DNA from: Chryseobacterium binzhouense
GTDB lineage: Bacteria > Bacteroidota > Bacteroidia > Flavobacteriales > Weeksellaceae
Direction of reading: 5' to 3'
Assembly (NCBI RefSeq): GCF_007474545.1
Contig: NZ_VKOG01000002.1
Coordinates: forward strand, 248,001 to 312,000
DNA length: 64,000 nt
Under the pieces are notes generated by a model that saw only the letters and a program-made list of their open reading frames with translations, had not been told where the DNA came from and did not search any database. The position numbers and the translations under genes were made by a program. This document shows positions 16,671-24,990 of this stretch, piece after piece (position 1 is the stretch's first letter; the number at the start of each line of letters is the position of its first letter).

Positions 16671-17306
16671 TTACACAAACTCCCCAATGTCAAAATCATT
16701 CAAATCACTTTTCCGCAAAGTGGAAGAACTGGCATCCGTTTCAGAAATGATTGTGCTATCCAAAAGCTCGGCAATTTTTCTGGATGCACCGTCTATGGAA
16801 TTTTCCAGTAGACTGAATAATTCGGTTCCCTGTATTTTCTGAACTATAGCTATCGCTGTTTCCTTTTGGGCTGTTTCCAACTTTTCTTTTTGGAGCAATA
16901 CCCCCACGGAGCTTAGTTCTTCAAAAGTAACCCCTTGGGCTAAACCATTATTGCCACCGGATATTCCATACCTTTTCCATTCTTCTTCCTCTTCCTCAAA
17001 ATCAGGCGTATTACTAAAAACCTTATCCAGCTCTTCCTGCGGAATTTGAATACCTAAGTTTTCATTCTCGTCGTATTCTATGTCTAAATTATCAGGATTA
17101 AAATTTGGTTCCTCCACTTGGCGATCAGTGGCGGTGTTTGGCACTAATTGGCTTCTTATAGATTTCGGTTGTCCCATTATATCTGGATGATTAGGATTGA
17201 CTTTTTCCTGTTTCGGCTTTTGCTCCGACCTCTTTTTGATAACAATCTTATCATGCAACAATAGCCCAATGACTATCAGCAGGCATATTACAATTAATGT
17301 TTCCAT
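16671..17306 (-). CDS. traD: Conjugal transfer protein TraD-like
   Basis: This 211-residue protein has an N-terminal membrane helix (residues 3-17), a basic stretch, a long acidic low-complexity region (residues 60-115) and a helical C-terminus. Position after traA and traB matches the TraD-type protein of CTnDOT-like elements. No catalytic motif is visible. It lies 5 nt after traB. The island genes converge on its 3' end, which marks the left-hand tra block boundary. Confidence 0.7.
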   Translation of the reverse strand: METLIVICLLIVIGLLLHDKIVIKKRSEQKPKQEKVNPNHPDIMGQPKSIRSQLVPNTATDRQVEEPNFNPDNLDIEYDENENLGIQIPQEELDKVFSNTPDFEEEEEEWKRYGISGGNNGLAQGVTFEELSSVGVLLQKEKLETAQKETAIAIVQKIQGTELFSLLENSIDGASRKIAELLDSTIISETDASSSTLRKSDLNDFDIGEFV

Positions 17307-17311
17307 AACTA

Positions 17312-17749
17312 TTAAATCGGTTTATACTTTTCGTTATAGCTCTTGGTAATCTGTTCGGCAAATTCCTGAAAATGATAATCCAGTAAGTTGTCCAAATAAG
17401 CATAAATAGTAATCTTATCTTCGCCAATCACCTGTATGATGCGTGTCAATTTTTCATGAAATTCTGGTCTGATATAAACTGTTTTTCCGTCACGGGCATT
17501 GGTGTCTGATTTCTTAAAAAATGTACTTTCGTAATCTACTTCAGAATTTCTCTTACTACGGATCTTATCCCTGACAGCCTGTTTCTCCTGTGATAGTTCC
17601 TTTGGCTTAACGACCTCCGTTTCGGTTATTTTTGGTTCAGGTTCCGGTGGAAGCTGTAACCCTTCTTTCTTTACACCGTCAACCATCAGATTCATCATTA
17701 ACTCCTCGTCAATATCAGGAGTAATTTTTTTCTTATTATCTTTTTCCAT
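17312..17749 (-). CDS. traB: DUF3408-family transfer protein (TraB-like)
   Basis: The 145-residue protein has an acidic, proline-rich N-terminal half and a C-terminal ribbon-helix-helix-like region (GKTVYIRPEFHEKLTRIIQV), typical of DUF3408 proteins next to the ParA-like TraA. It may bind DNA as a ParB-like partner. It lies 5 nt after traA and 5 nt before traD. Confidence 0.78.
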   Translation of the reverse strand: MEKDNKKKITPDIDEELMMNLMVDGVKKEGLQLPPEPEPKITETEVVKPKELSQEKQAVRDKIRSKRNSEVDYESTFFKKSDTNARDGKTVYIRPEFHEKLTRIIQVIGEDKITIYAYLDNLLDYHFQEFAEQITKSYNEKYKPI

Positions 17750-17754
17750 AGGGA

Positions 17755-18522
17755 TTATAATTGAATGATTTTTAAAAATTCGTTCATAAAAAGGTCTAGT
17801 TGGCAGGCGTTCATCAACCTTTCGTCCGGAGGCATCAGCGTTGAGCGAAAAATAGCTTTGCTGCTCACTTCGCTTTCTTTGCGAAAGCGTGTGCTGTTTT
17901 TGACTTGGCTTTGCATCAGACTAAATCCCAAATCATTGATAAGGTTGTTATACACATCGTATAAAGGTGTGCTCTCCCTGCCATCAACCTGGTTCCAGAA
18001 CAGGTTGATCGTTTTTATGGAAGTTTCACCTTTTTTCATAATCACATCTTGCAAGAGCTGTGTGAAAACGAGCGTGCTTTCCATTACTACACGATCTGCC
18101 GTGATTGGCGTAAAAATGTGGTGCATTCCCGCCAATGCTTTCAGAATACCCGGCGTGTTTACCGTTCCCGGAAGGTCAAAAAATACAGCATCAATTGAAA
18201 CCGGAGAAGCCTCAACAAATTCGTTGGCTGCTTCCAGTACGCTATCCGCTCTGTGTTGAATAATCTCGTACGCCTTTTTGTTTATAGTGGTAAACTGTTT
18301 GTACGCCAACTTTTTCAAAGCCTCGTTTTCCATTACCATTTTCAAATCACGCTCTTTCATTTTCAACAGGCTATGCTGTGGAAAATCTGCATCAAATACA
18401 GCTACATTGTAACCCAAACGATAATGCAGGATGCTTGCCGCAAGTGTTGTGAACGTACTCTTACCTACACCGCCTTTTTGAGAAGAAAAGGCGATAAAAA
18501 CTGTTTTGTGTTTTGCATTCAT
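17755..18522 (-). CDS. traA: ParA-family ATPase TraA
   Basis: The 255-residue ATPase has a deviant Walker A motif SSQKGGVGKSTFTT (about residues 13-26), a Walker A'-like VAVFDADFPQHS, and VFFDLPGT as Walker B. ParA proteins segregate or position DNA; in Bacteroidota ICEs the gene is named TraA. It opens the traA-traB-traD transcript. A 330-nt leader full of AGGTA-type words lies upstream and may contain its DNA site. Confidence 0.88.
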   Translation of the reverse strand: MNAKHKTVFIAFSSQKGGVGKSTFTTLAASILHYRLGYNVAVFDADFPQHSLLKMKERDLKMVMENEALKKLAYKQFTTINKKAYEIIQHRADSVLEAANEFVEASPVSIDAVFFDLPGTVNTPGILKALAGMHHIFTPITADRVVMESTLVFTQLLQDVIMKKGETSIKTINLFWNQVDGRESTPLYDVYNNLINDLGFSLMQSQVKNSTRFRKESEVSSKAIFRSTLMPPDERLMNACQLDLFMNEFLKIIQL

Positions 18523-18540
18523 CTTTTTAACTTTTTTTAA

Positions 18541-18850
18541 ATTATTTATATACTCATTTACGTAGGTGCCTATGTTTGCAGTCTGCTACATATTTATCTC
18601 TGCATATAGGTATGTTTCTCAATACAGATATATTTAGACAGGCATTTATGCACCTAAACACATACCTCTGTAGGTGTGCAGGTAAGTAAGTTTGTATCGA
18701 AAAACCTACTTACTGATATGCCTGCATCTCTACAGATAGAATTACACAGATAGGTATCTGAAGATGTACTTTCCTATGTACTTGTTTTTTTATCTATCTA
18801 CCTCGATAGTTATATACTTAGCTTGTTACGTGCATAACTATTTATGCAGG
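18541..18850. repeat. AGGT/ACCT-rich leader tract upstream of traA
   Basis: About 310 nt without a gene contain ten AGGT or ACCT words in contexts such as GTAGGTG, ATAGGTAT, GCAGGTAAG, ATACCTC and CTACCTC. There is an inverted pair GTAAGTA (18682-18688) / TACTTAC (18707-18713). The tract lies between the traA start and its inferred promoter. It could be a ParA/ParB-type centromere, an operator array or a structured leader. The repeats are short and irregular, so the function is uncertain. Confidence 0.4.
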
Positions 18851-18856
18851 TCGGTA

Positions 18857-18935
18857 CAAATAAAAAGAGATAAATAAGCAGTTCCTTCAATGTGGCAGTT
18901 TTTGGCGTTCAAAGGCAGTTTTTGGCACTGTGTCA
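18857..18935 (-). promoter_or_regulatory. ICE-type promoter of the traA operon
   Basis: On the minus strand TGCCAAAAACTGCC and CGCCAAAAACTGCCAC are tandem copies of the ICE element. The first base of the last TGCCAC is at 18897, and TTTG lies exactly 37 nt later (18860-18857, TTTATTTG). Spacing equals that at the other three ICE promoters. The leader to the traA start would be about 330 nt. Confidence 0.55.
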
Positions 18936-19028
18936 CAGTACAATGCTTTCAAAAACAAGCCTTTACTTTGTGTAATGATTTTTATTAACGGATTTATGCA
19001 AAAGTCTTTTGACATATCAGGTGGCAAC

Positions 19029-19160
19029 GGGAACGGCAACAAGCCGTTTTTCCCTGTTACATTCAATCCGACCCGTAGGGCGGATTATTGTGTTCATCAG
19101 AACACGGCAAGTTGTGTTTTAAGGCACTCGAAACCGAGTTAGTGCCTAAAACAACTTGCC
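19029..19160. other. oriT: Candidate oriT: four consecutive hairpins upstream of mobA
   Basis: Four inverted repeats lie in 132 nt: AACGGC/GCCGTT (19032-19048, with outer GGGA/TCCC), ATCCG-CCC/GGG-CGGAT (19066-19085), GTGTTC/GAACAC (19090-19105), and a large imperfect one at 19106-19160 (GGCAAGTTG...AGGCACT paired with AGTGCCT...ACTTGCC). They end about 65 nt before the relaxosome gene mobA and sit between divergent traA and mob genes, the usual place for oriT. No nick site can be named. Confidence 0.5.
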
Positions 19161-19224
19161 CTGCCGGGAGCTAAAAAACACTCTCCGAAGTCGAGGTTTT
19201 GTGTAGATTAAAAATGGATTAGTG

Positions 19225-19662
19225 ATGAACGACAACAGTAACAAAAAACAGAATAAGGGCGGACGGATACCTAAGACCGACCCAAGCATCCACCGCCACG
19301 TTTTCCGTCTTACAGACGAAGAAAATGCCAAACTTTTATCGCTTTTTGAAGCATCGGGAATGTCCAATAAAGCAAAGTTTATCATTTCCCTGCTGTTCAG
19401 TAAGGAAATGAAATCGGTCAAAATTGACAAAGGAACGGTTGATTTTTATATGCGACTTACTTCTTTTCACAGCCAATTCCGTTCTGTGGGTGTGAACTAT
19501 AATCAGATTGTGAAGCTGTTGTACCGTCATTTTTCCGAGAAAAAGGCGGCGGCATTTCTCTATAAATTGGAAAAACAGACGGCTGAAATGGCGGTGTTAT
19601 GCCAAAAAATCATTCAGATAAGTGAGGAATTTGAAGCAAAATATCTGAAAAAACAGCCTTAG
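19225..19662 (+). CDS. mobA: Mobilisation protein MobA (relaxosome accessory)
   Basis: The 145-residue basic protein begins MNDNSNKKQNKGGRIPKTDP and has a ribbon-helix-helix-like core (HRHVFRLTDEENAKLLSLFE, then SNKAKFIISLLF) followed by a helical MobC-like region (VGVNYNQIVKLL). Such proteins bind oriT and recruit the relaxase. A GTG one codon upstream is an alternative start. It is 2 nt upstream of the relaxase gene mobB. Confidence 0.82.
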   Translation: MNDNSNKKQNKGGRIPKTDPSIHRHVFRLTDEENAKLLSLFEASGMSNKAKFIISLLFSKEMKSVKIDKGTVDFYMRLTSFHSQFRSVGVNYNQIVKLLYRHFSEKKAAAFLYKLEKQTAEMAVLCQKIIQISEEFEAKYLKKQP

Positions 19663-19664
19663 AA

Positions 19665-20936
19665 ATGATAGCAAAGATTGGTAGAAGTAGAAATTTATAC
19701 GGTGCATTGGCTTACAATCAGCTCAAAGTGGAGAATGAAAACGGACTGATTTTGTTCGCCAATAAGATAATTGAAACCGCTAACGGTCATTATTCCGTTG
19801 CACAATTAGCCCAATCTTTTGCTCCTTACCTTATAGCCAACCGCAATACAGAAAAGCATACGGTGCATATTTCGCTCAATCCGAACCCGAAAGACAAGGT
19901 TAGTGATGACAAGTTTAGGGAAATGGCAGAGGAATATATGAGGGAAATGGGTTACGGCGAACAGCCTTTTGTTGTGTTTAAACATACCGATATTGACCGC
20001 AGCCATATCCATATCGTATCGGTTTGCGTGGACGAAGAGGGCAAAAAGATTTCGGATAAGTTCGAGAAAATGCGGTCTATGAATGTATGCCGTGAACTTG
20101 AAAGGAAATACAGATTGATACCAGCAACAGACAAAGAACATAAACAAAATGATAAGGTATTCCGTCCAGTGGATTATCGGGCTGGCGATGTGAAAAGTCA
20201 GATAGCTTCGGTAGTACGACACCTGCCTAACTATTATCAATATCAAACTTTGGGAGAATACAATGCTTTGCTTTCCCTGTTCAATGTTACGACCGAAAAA
20301 GTGGAAGGCGAATTGCAGGGAAAACCACAGCAAGGTTTATTATACATTCCGTTAAATAAAAAAGGCGAAAGAACTGGACACCCGTTTAAGGCTTCGTTGT
20401 TTGGAAAAAATGCAGGATTTCCAGCTTTGGAATTACATTTTGCGAAATGCAAAACGGCTTTGAAAGGCAATCCAATCCAAAAGACTTTACAATCCGCAGT
20501 TACCATTGCCCTGAAATCAACAAGCGATGAGCAGGCTTTTAAAAAGCAATTAGCTGAACAGGGCATTAACGTAGTGGTGCGTAGAAATGATGCTGGGCGT
20601 ATTTACGGAATGACTTTCATAGACCATAATTCTAAAACGGTTTGGAACGGTTCACGTTTGGGCAAGGAACTTTCTGCCAATGTCTTTAATAATTATTGGA
20701 ACAATAACATCAAACCAGAAATTAAAGAACCTGTTTTACAGCAACCCAAGCTACCCACATCAAATGATACGGATATTCCTGCGGAAGAACCACACCATTT
20801 GTTTGACTTTTTAACTACGGAAAAACACGAAGACGGTTTGATTGAAGCATTAGGCGGTTTATTGCCCGAAGCCCAGAGCGAAGATTACGAAGAACAGGAC
20901 TTTGCTAACAAGATGAGAAAGAAAAGGAGAAAATAA
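19665..20936 (+). CDS. mobB: Relaxase MobB
   Basis: This 423-residue protein carries a relaxase/mobilisation nuclease domain in its first 250 residues. Conserved pieces are HTVHISLNPNPKDKVSDDKF, GYGEQPFVVFKHTDIDRSH and the metal-binding HIHIVSVCVDEEGKKIS. An N-terminal Tyr-containing segment (NLYGALAYN) may supply the nicking Tyr. The C-terminal half is poorly conserved and charged. It nicks oriT and pilots the strand. The next ICE gene, mobC, is 2 kb away because of an inserted cassette. Confidence 0.88.
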   Translation: MIAKIGRSRNLYGALAYNQLKVENENGLILFANKIIETANGHYSVAQLAQSFAPYLIANRNTEKHTVHISLNPNPKDKVSDDKFREMAEEYMREMGYGEQPFVVFKHTDIDRSHIHIVSVCVDEEGKKISDKFEKMRSMNVCRELERKYRLIPATDKEHKQNDKVFRPVDYRAGDVKSQIASVVRHLPNYYQYQTLGEYNALLSLFNVTTEKVEGELQGKPQQGLLYIPLNKKGERTGHPFKASLFGKNAGFPALELHFAKCKTALKGNPIQKTLQSAVTIALKSTSDEQAFKKQLAEQGINVVVRRNDAGRIYGMTFIDHNSKTVWNGSRLGKELSANVFNNYWNNNIKPEIKEPVLQQPKLPTSNDTDIPAEEPHHLFDFLTTEKHEDGLIEALGGLLPEAQSEDYEEQDFANKMRKKRRK

Positions 20937-20953
20937 AAAAAATAGCATACTTT

Positions 20954-21289
20954 TTATTTCTTGACAATTAATAGCTCTTTACCCCAATCATTCAGTTTCC
21001 AAAGTACATCTACTAATTTTTCCCCAAGTGGTGTAAGTGAATACTCAACACGAGGTGGAAGTTCATTAAATATTTTCTTGGTTAAAATTCCGTCTTGTTC
21101 CAGTTCCTTTAAATGCTGATTTAAAACACGCCTGTCCACTTTTGCAATACCTCTTAACATTTCACTTGGACGTTTTTCGCCTTCATTTATTCGCCATACG
21201 ATAGGGATTTTCCATTTTCCGCTGATAGCATTTACAGCAAATTCCAATGGACAAATTTTTTCTTCTATCGCTCGTTCCTTTGTTTTCAT
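20954..21289 (-). CDS. HxlR-family transcriptional regulator
   Basis: The 111-residue winged-helix protein has ICPLEFAVNAISGKWKIPIV with a conserved Cys near the N-terminus, then EMLRGIAKVDRRVLNQHLKE and LPPRVEYSLTPLGEKL, all typical of HxlR regulators. These often respond to aldehydes, disulfide or oxidative stress. I chose the ATG at 21289; an upstream TTG at 21319 is less likely. It is divergent from the peroxiredoxin-like gene and may control it through TCCCATAGGGA in the shared intergenic region. Confidence 0.85.
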   Translation of the reverse strand: MKTKERAIEEKICPLEFAVNAISGKWKIPIVWRINEGEKRPSEMLRGIAKVDRRVLNQHLKELEQDGILTKKIFNELPPRVEYSLTPLGEKLVDVLWKLNDWGKELLIVKK

Positions 21290-21381
21290 AAAATTGACTT
21301 TTTTATCCCATAGGGACAATTATATGCGGTATTGTAGTTATGAATTTACTTTCAAAACTTTGCAAAAATATAAAATAAGAT

Positions 21382-22020
21382 ATGAAAAATTTAGAACAAC
21401 AGATTAACGAACTAAATGAAAATTTAGCAAAACAACTTCCGACAGAAGTTTTAGAGGTATTCGGTAAATCTATTCAGGATTTGAAAGCTAAAAATATGGA
21501 AGATAGCAGTATCAGCGTAGGCGATAAGTTTCCAGATTTTAGTCTGCCAAATACGAGCGATAAGACCGTAGCGTTAAAAGAGCTTTTACAAAACGGAAAA
21601 GTGATAATAGCTTTTTTTCGTGGCAGTTGGTGTCCTTATTGCAATCTTGAACTGAAAGCATTGCAGGATAATTTGAAACAGATTACAGGTAAAAATGTAA
21701 CGCTCATTGCTGTTTCCCCTCAAACGTCCGATTATAGCGAAGAACTCAAAATCAATCACCATTTAGAATTTGAATTATTGACAGATAAAAACAATGCTTT
21801 GGCTAAACAGCTTGGTATTACGTTTGAACTTCAAAACTATGTAATTCCGACTTATAGCAGTTTGGGTATAGAGCTGTCAGAATACAACGAGAATAATAAT
21901 AACGAATTGCCTGTTCCTGCCGTTTTTGTGATAGATACAAATAGTAGCATTGTCTATAAATTTGTTGATACCAACTATATGAACAGGATAAATATACAAG
22001 AACTGATAGAGCAATTATGA
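21382..22020 (+). CDS. Peroxiredoxin-like (AhpC/TSA-type) thiol protein
   Basis: The 212-residue thioredoxin-fold protein has VGDKFPDFSLPNTSDKTVAL and the redox motif FFRGSWCPYCNLELKAL (Cys84 and Cys87). This is the peroxiredoxin-like family with a CxxC active site. It probably reduces peroxides or thiols. It lies just downstream of an HxlR divergent promoter and overlaps the AlkD-like gene by 4 nt, so the two are co-translated. Confidence 0.83.
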   Translation: MKNLEQQINELNENLAKQLPTEVLEVFGKSIQDLKAKNMEDSSISVGDKFPDFSLPNTSDKTVALKELLQNGKVIIAFFRGSWCPYCNLELKALQDNLKQITGKNVTLIAVSPQTSDYSEELKINHHLEFELLTDKNNALAKQLGITFELQNYVIPTYSSLGIELSEYNENNNNELPVPAVFVIDTNSSIVYKFVDTNYMNRINIQELIEQL

Positions 22021-22823
22021 ACGAAGTAAAACGAAAAGGAGCAAGAAGCACAAAGGATATTCCGGCAGAAATATTGGCACAGCTTAATTCTGGAGAAATC
22101 GAAACAGCTAACCTCGTAGAGTGGTTAGCTGTTGATCAGCGTCTGTTACTAAAAAATTTGCTTACAGAAAATCAACGAACAGATTATCTGAAACCAATTC
22201 TGAACAAAATCGACCAACTGAAAAAGCAAACTGTAAATACAATAAACGAAGCTATCGGAACAGGAATTTTTGAGCAAACAATACAGCATAATGATAGTGA
22301 TTTCTTAACCGTATTATCTCACCACAAAGCCGATTTAGTTCGCTGTTGGGCAACTTACACCATTGGCAAAAATGAAAAGTTGAACATTGCAGAAACACTC
22401 AAACAAATTCAACCTTTTTCAGCAGATAAACATTTTGGAGTAAGGGAAATAGCTTGGTTAGCTGTACGAGCTAAAATTTCTCAAAACCTTACCCAAAGCA
22501 TTCAAATTCTTTCGGAGTGGACATCAAACGAAGATGAAAAGATCAGAAGATTTACTACCGAAGCAACAAGACCATGTGGAGTATGGTGCGAACACATCGA
22601 AGAATTAAAGCAAAATCCCGATTTGGGACTGCCAATATTAGAAGCCTTAAAATCCGACAAATCAAAATACGTGCAAGATAGTGTAGGTAATTGGCTCAAT
22701 GACGCAAGTAAAACCCACCCCGATTTTGTAAAGGCACTTTGCAAGCGGTGGGAAAAAGAAAGTGAAACAAAGGAAACGATTTACATTCTAAAAAAAGCAT
22801 TGCGGACTATCAATAAGCCGTAA
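22017..22823 (+). CDS. AlkD-like DNA alkylation repair protein
   Basis: The 268-residue all-helical HEAT-like protein has FGVREIAWLAVRAK, RRFTTEATRPCGVW and YVQDSVGNWLNDASKTHP, the typical order of AlkD-type DNA glycosylases. Members excise N3- and N7-alkylpurines. Pairing with a peroxiredoxin-like enzyme and HxlR suggests a small stress cassette carried between mobB and mobC. Confidence 0.78.
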   Translation: MNEVKRKGARSTKDIPAEILAQLNSGEIETANLVEWLAVDQRLLLKNLLTENQRTDYLKPILNKIDQLKKQTVNTINEAIGTGIFEQTIQHNDSDFLTVLSHHKADLVRCWATYTIGKNEKLNIAETLKQIQPFSADKHFGVREIAWLAVRAKISQNLTQSIQILSEWTSNEDEKIRRFTTEATRPCGVWCEHIEELKQNPDLGLPILEALKSDKSKYVQDSVGNWLNDASKTHPDFVKALCKRWEKESETKETIYILKKALRTINKP

Positions 22824-22937
22824 ATATTATTAATTTGGTTCAGCCAAACACCGCCACGCACCGCCATAGAATGCCAGATTCTAATAACCACTCGGCACAG
22901 CCCTTAAATTCACGCCCGAACATTAAAACTCAAAATA

Positions 22938-24935
22938 ATGCAAGGAGAAGACGATTTAAGAGGGCTTGCCAAGATAATGGCTTTTATGCGAGCAGTAAGC
23001 ATCATTATAGTATTGATGCATTTGTATTGGTTTTGCTACGGTTTCTTTATAGAACGTGGCTGTACGTTAGAAGTCATCAACGAAATATTAAGCAATTTTC
23101 AGCGAACGGTAGGGCTGTTTTCGAATACCTTATATACCAAAGTATTTGCTTTGGTTTTGTTGTCTTTAAGCTGTTTGGGTACTAAGGGCGTTAAAAACGA
23201 AAAGATAACCTGGACTAAAATCTATGTGGCTTTAGCTATCGGTTTTATCCTTTTCTTCCTGAACTTTCCATTATTAAAGCTACCACTGAACACTGCTACA
23301 TTTCTGTATATCCTTACCACAAGTTTAGGTTATATCGGCTTAATGGTAGCCGGAGTATGGATGAGCCGTTTGCTTCGCACCAATTTAATGGAAGATGTTT
23401 TCAATAATGAAAATGAGAGTTTTCAGCAGGAAACAAAGTTGATGGAAAATGAGTATTCTGTCAATCTACCCACCAAGTTTTATTACAAAAATAAATGGAA
23501 TAACGGTTGGATAAATATCGTAAACCCGTTTAGGGCAACGATTGTGTTGGGGACACCGGGTTCGGGTAAATCGTATGCTATTGTAAACAATTACATTAAA
23601 CAGCAGATTGAGAAAGGCTTCTCCATGTACATTTACGATTTCAAGTTTGACGATCTTTCTACCATTGCCTATAATCATTTGCTGAAGCATCGAGACAAGT
23701 ATAAAATTCAGCCGAAATTCTACGTGATAAATTTCGACGACCCACGTAAGAGTCACCGTTGCAATCCACTCAATCCCGACTTTATGACGGACATTTCAGA
23801 TGCTTATGAAGCAGCTTACACGATAATGCTGAATCTTAACAGATCGTGGATCCAGAAGCAAGGGGATTTCTTCGTGGAAAGTCCGATTATCTTACTAGCT
23901 GCCATTATCTGGTATCTAAAAATATATGAGGATGGCAAGTATTGCACTTTTCCCCACGCCATAGAATTGCTGAATAAAAAGTATTCGGATGTATTCACAA
24001 TTCTTACCTCATATCCTGATTTAGAAAATTACTTATCACCCTTTATGGATGCGTGGCAAGGTGGAGCACAAGACCAATTACAAGGGCAGATCGCATCGGC
24101 AAAAATCCCTTTGTCAAGAATGATCAGTCCACAACTATATTGGGTAATGACTGGCGATGATTTTTCACTGGATATCAACAATCCGAAAGAACCAAAGATT
24201 TTATGTGTTGGGAACAATCCTGACCGTCAAAATATTTACTCCGCAGCATTGGGTTTATATAATTCAAGAATTGTAAAACTCATCAATAAAAAAGGACAAT
24301 TGAAAAGTTCAGTTATCATAGACGAGCTGCCTACCATTTATTTCAGAGGGTTGGATAATTTGATTGCAACAGCTCGTAGTAATAAGGTAGCAGTTTGCCT
24401 AGGATTTCAGGATTTCTCACAATTAATACGTGATTATGGAGATAAGGAAGCTAAAGTGATTCAAAACACAGTCGGCAATATTTTTAGCGGACAAGTTGTA
24501 GGAGAAACGGCAAAAAGTCTTTCGGAACGTTTCGGGAAGGTTCTACAAAAAAGGCAGAGTTTAACCATCAACAGAAATGATAAATCTACTTCTATTTCAA
24601 CTCAGTTAGATAGTTTAATACCGGCATCTAAAATATCGACGCTAACACAAGGGATGTTTGTAGGAGCAATTTCAGACAATTTTGATGAACGTATTGAACA
24701 GAAAATATTTCACTGTGAAATCGTAGTAGATAATGACAAAGTAGCTTCCGAAACTAAAGCCTATCAAAAAATACCGCAGATTTTATCTTTCACAGATAAG
24801 AACGGTACAAATAATATGAAACAAGAGATTGAAAAAAACTATCGGCAGATAAAATCAGACGTAGTTCATATAATTGAAAGTGAATTGGAGCGAATTAAAA
24901 ACGATCCAGATTTGCAGTATTTGGTGCAAGAGTGA
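22938..24935 (+). CDS. mobC: Type IV coupling protein MobC (VirD4/TraG-like)
   Basis: This 665-residue membrane ATPase couples the relaxosome to the channel. Membrane helices are at about residues 17-38, 65-80, 92-112 and 118-140. Walker A is LGTPGSGKSYA near residue 204 and Walker B SSVIIDELPT near residue 457. A cassette separates it from mobA and mobB. A strong terminator follows. The upstream gap (22824-22937) contains GCCAAACACCGCCAC, similar to the ICE promoter element but without a matching -7 box. Confidence 0.9.
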   Translation: MQGEDDLRGLAKIMAFMRAVSIIIVLMHLYWFCYGFFIERGCTLEVINEILSNFQRTVGLFSNTLYTKVFALVLLSLSCLGTKGVKNEKITWTKIYVALAIGFILFFLNFPLLKLPLNTATFLYILTTSLGYIGLMVAGVWMSRLLRTNLMEDVFNNENESFQQETKLMENEYSVNLPTKFYYKNKWNNGWINIVNPFRATIVLGTPGSGKSYAIVNNYIKQQIEKGFSMYIYDFKFDDLSTIAYNHLLKHRDKYKIQPKFYVINFDDPRKSHRCNPLNPDFMTDISDAYEAAYTIMLNLNRSWIQKQGDFFVESPIILLAAIIWYLKIYEDGKYCTFPHAIELLNKKYSDVFTILTSYPDLENYLSPFMDAWQGGAQDQLQGQIASAKIPLSRMISPQLYWVMTGDDFSLDINNPKEPKILCVGNNPDRQNIYSAALGLYNSRIVKLINKKGQLKSSVIIDELPTIYFRGLDNLIATARSNKVAVCLGFQDFSQLIRDYGDKEAKVIQNTVGNIFSGQVVGETAKSLSERFGKVLQKRQSLTINRNDKSTSISTQLDSLIPASKISTLTQGMFVGAISDNFDERIEQKIFHCEIVVDNDKVASETKAYQKIPQILSFTDKNGTNNMKQEIEKNYRQIKSDVVHIIESELERIKNDPDLQYLVQE

Positions 24936-24936
24936 T

Positions 24937-24973
24937 AAAATAAAAGGAAGATGTTAGATCTCCCTTTTATTTT
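24937..24973. terminator. Bidirectional terminator between mobC and the methylase-helicase
   Basis: A 16-bp stem with one mismatch (24937-24952 with 24958-24973), containing AAAATAAAAGG and CCTTTTATTTT, surrounds a 5-nt loop. The A/T-rich flanks serve as T-tracts in both directions, as expected between convergent genes. Confidence 0.82.
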
Positions 24974-24990
24974 GCCCGTATACTATGTTA

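Noticed and set aside
18541-18850. CRISPR array in the traA leader
   Set aside because: The repeated words are only 4-8 nt long and irregularly spaced, with no constant repeat or spacer length.
22845-22875. GCCAAACACCGCCAC as an ICE promoter for mobC
   Set aside because: No -7-like box occurs 37 nt downstream in the + direction.
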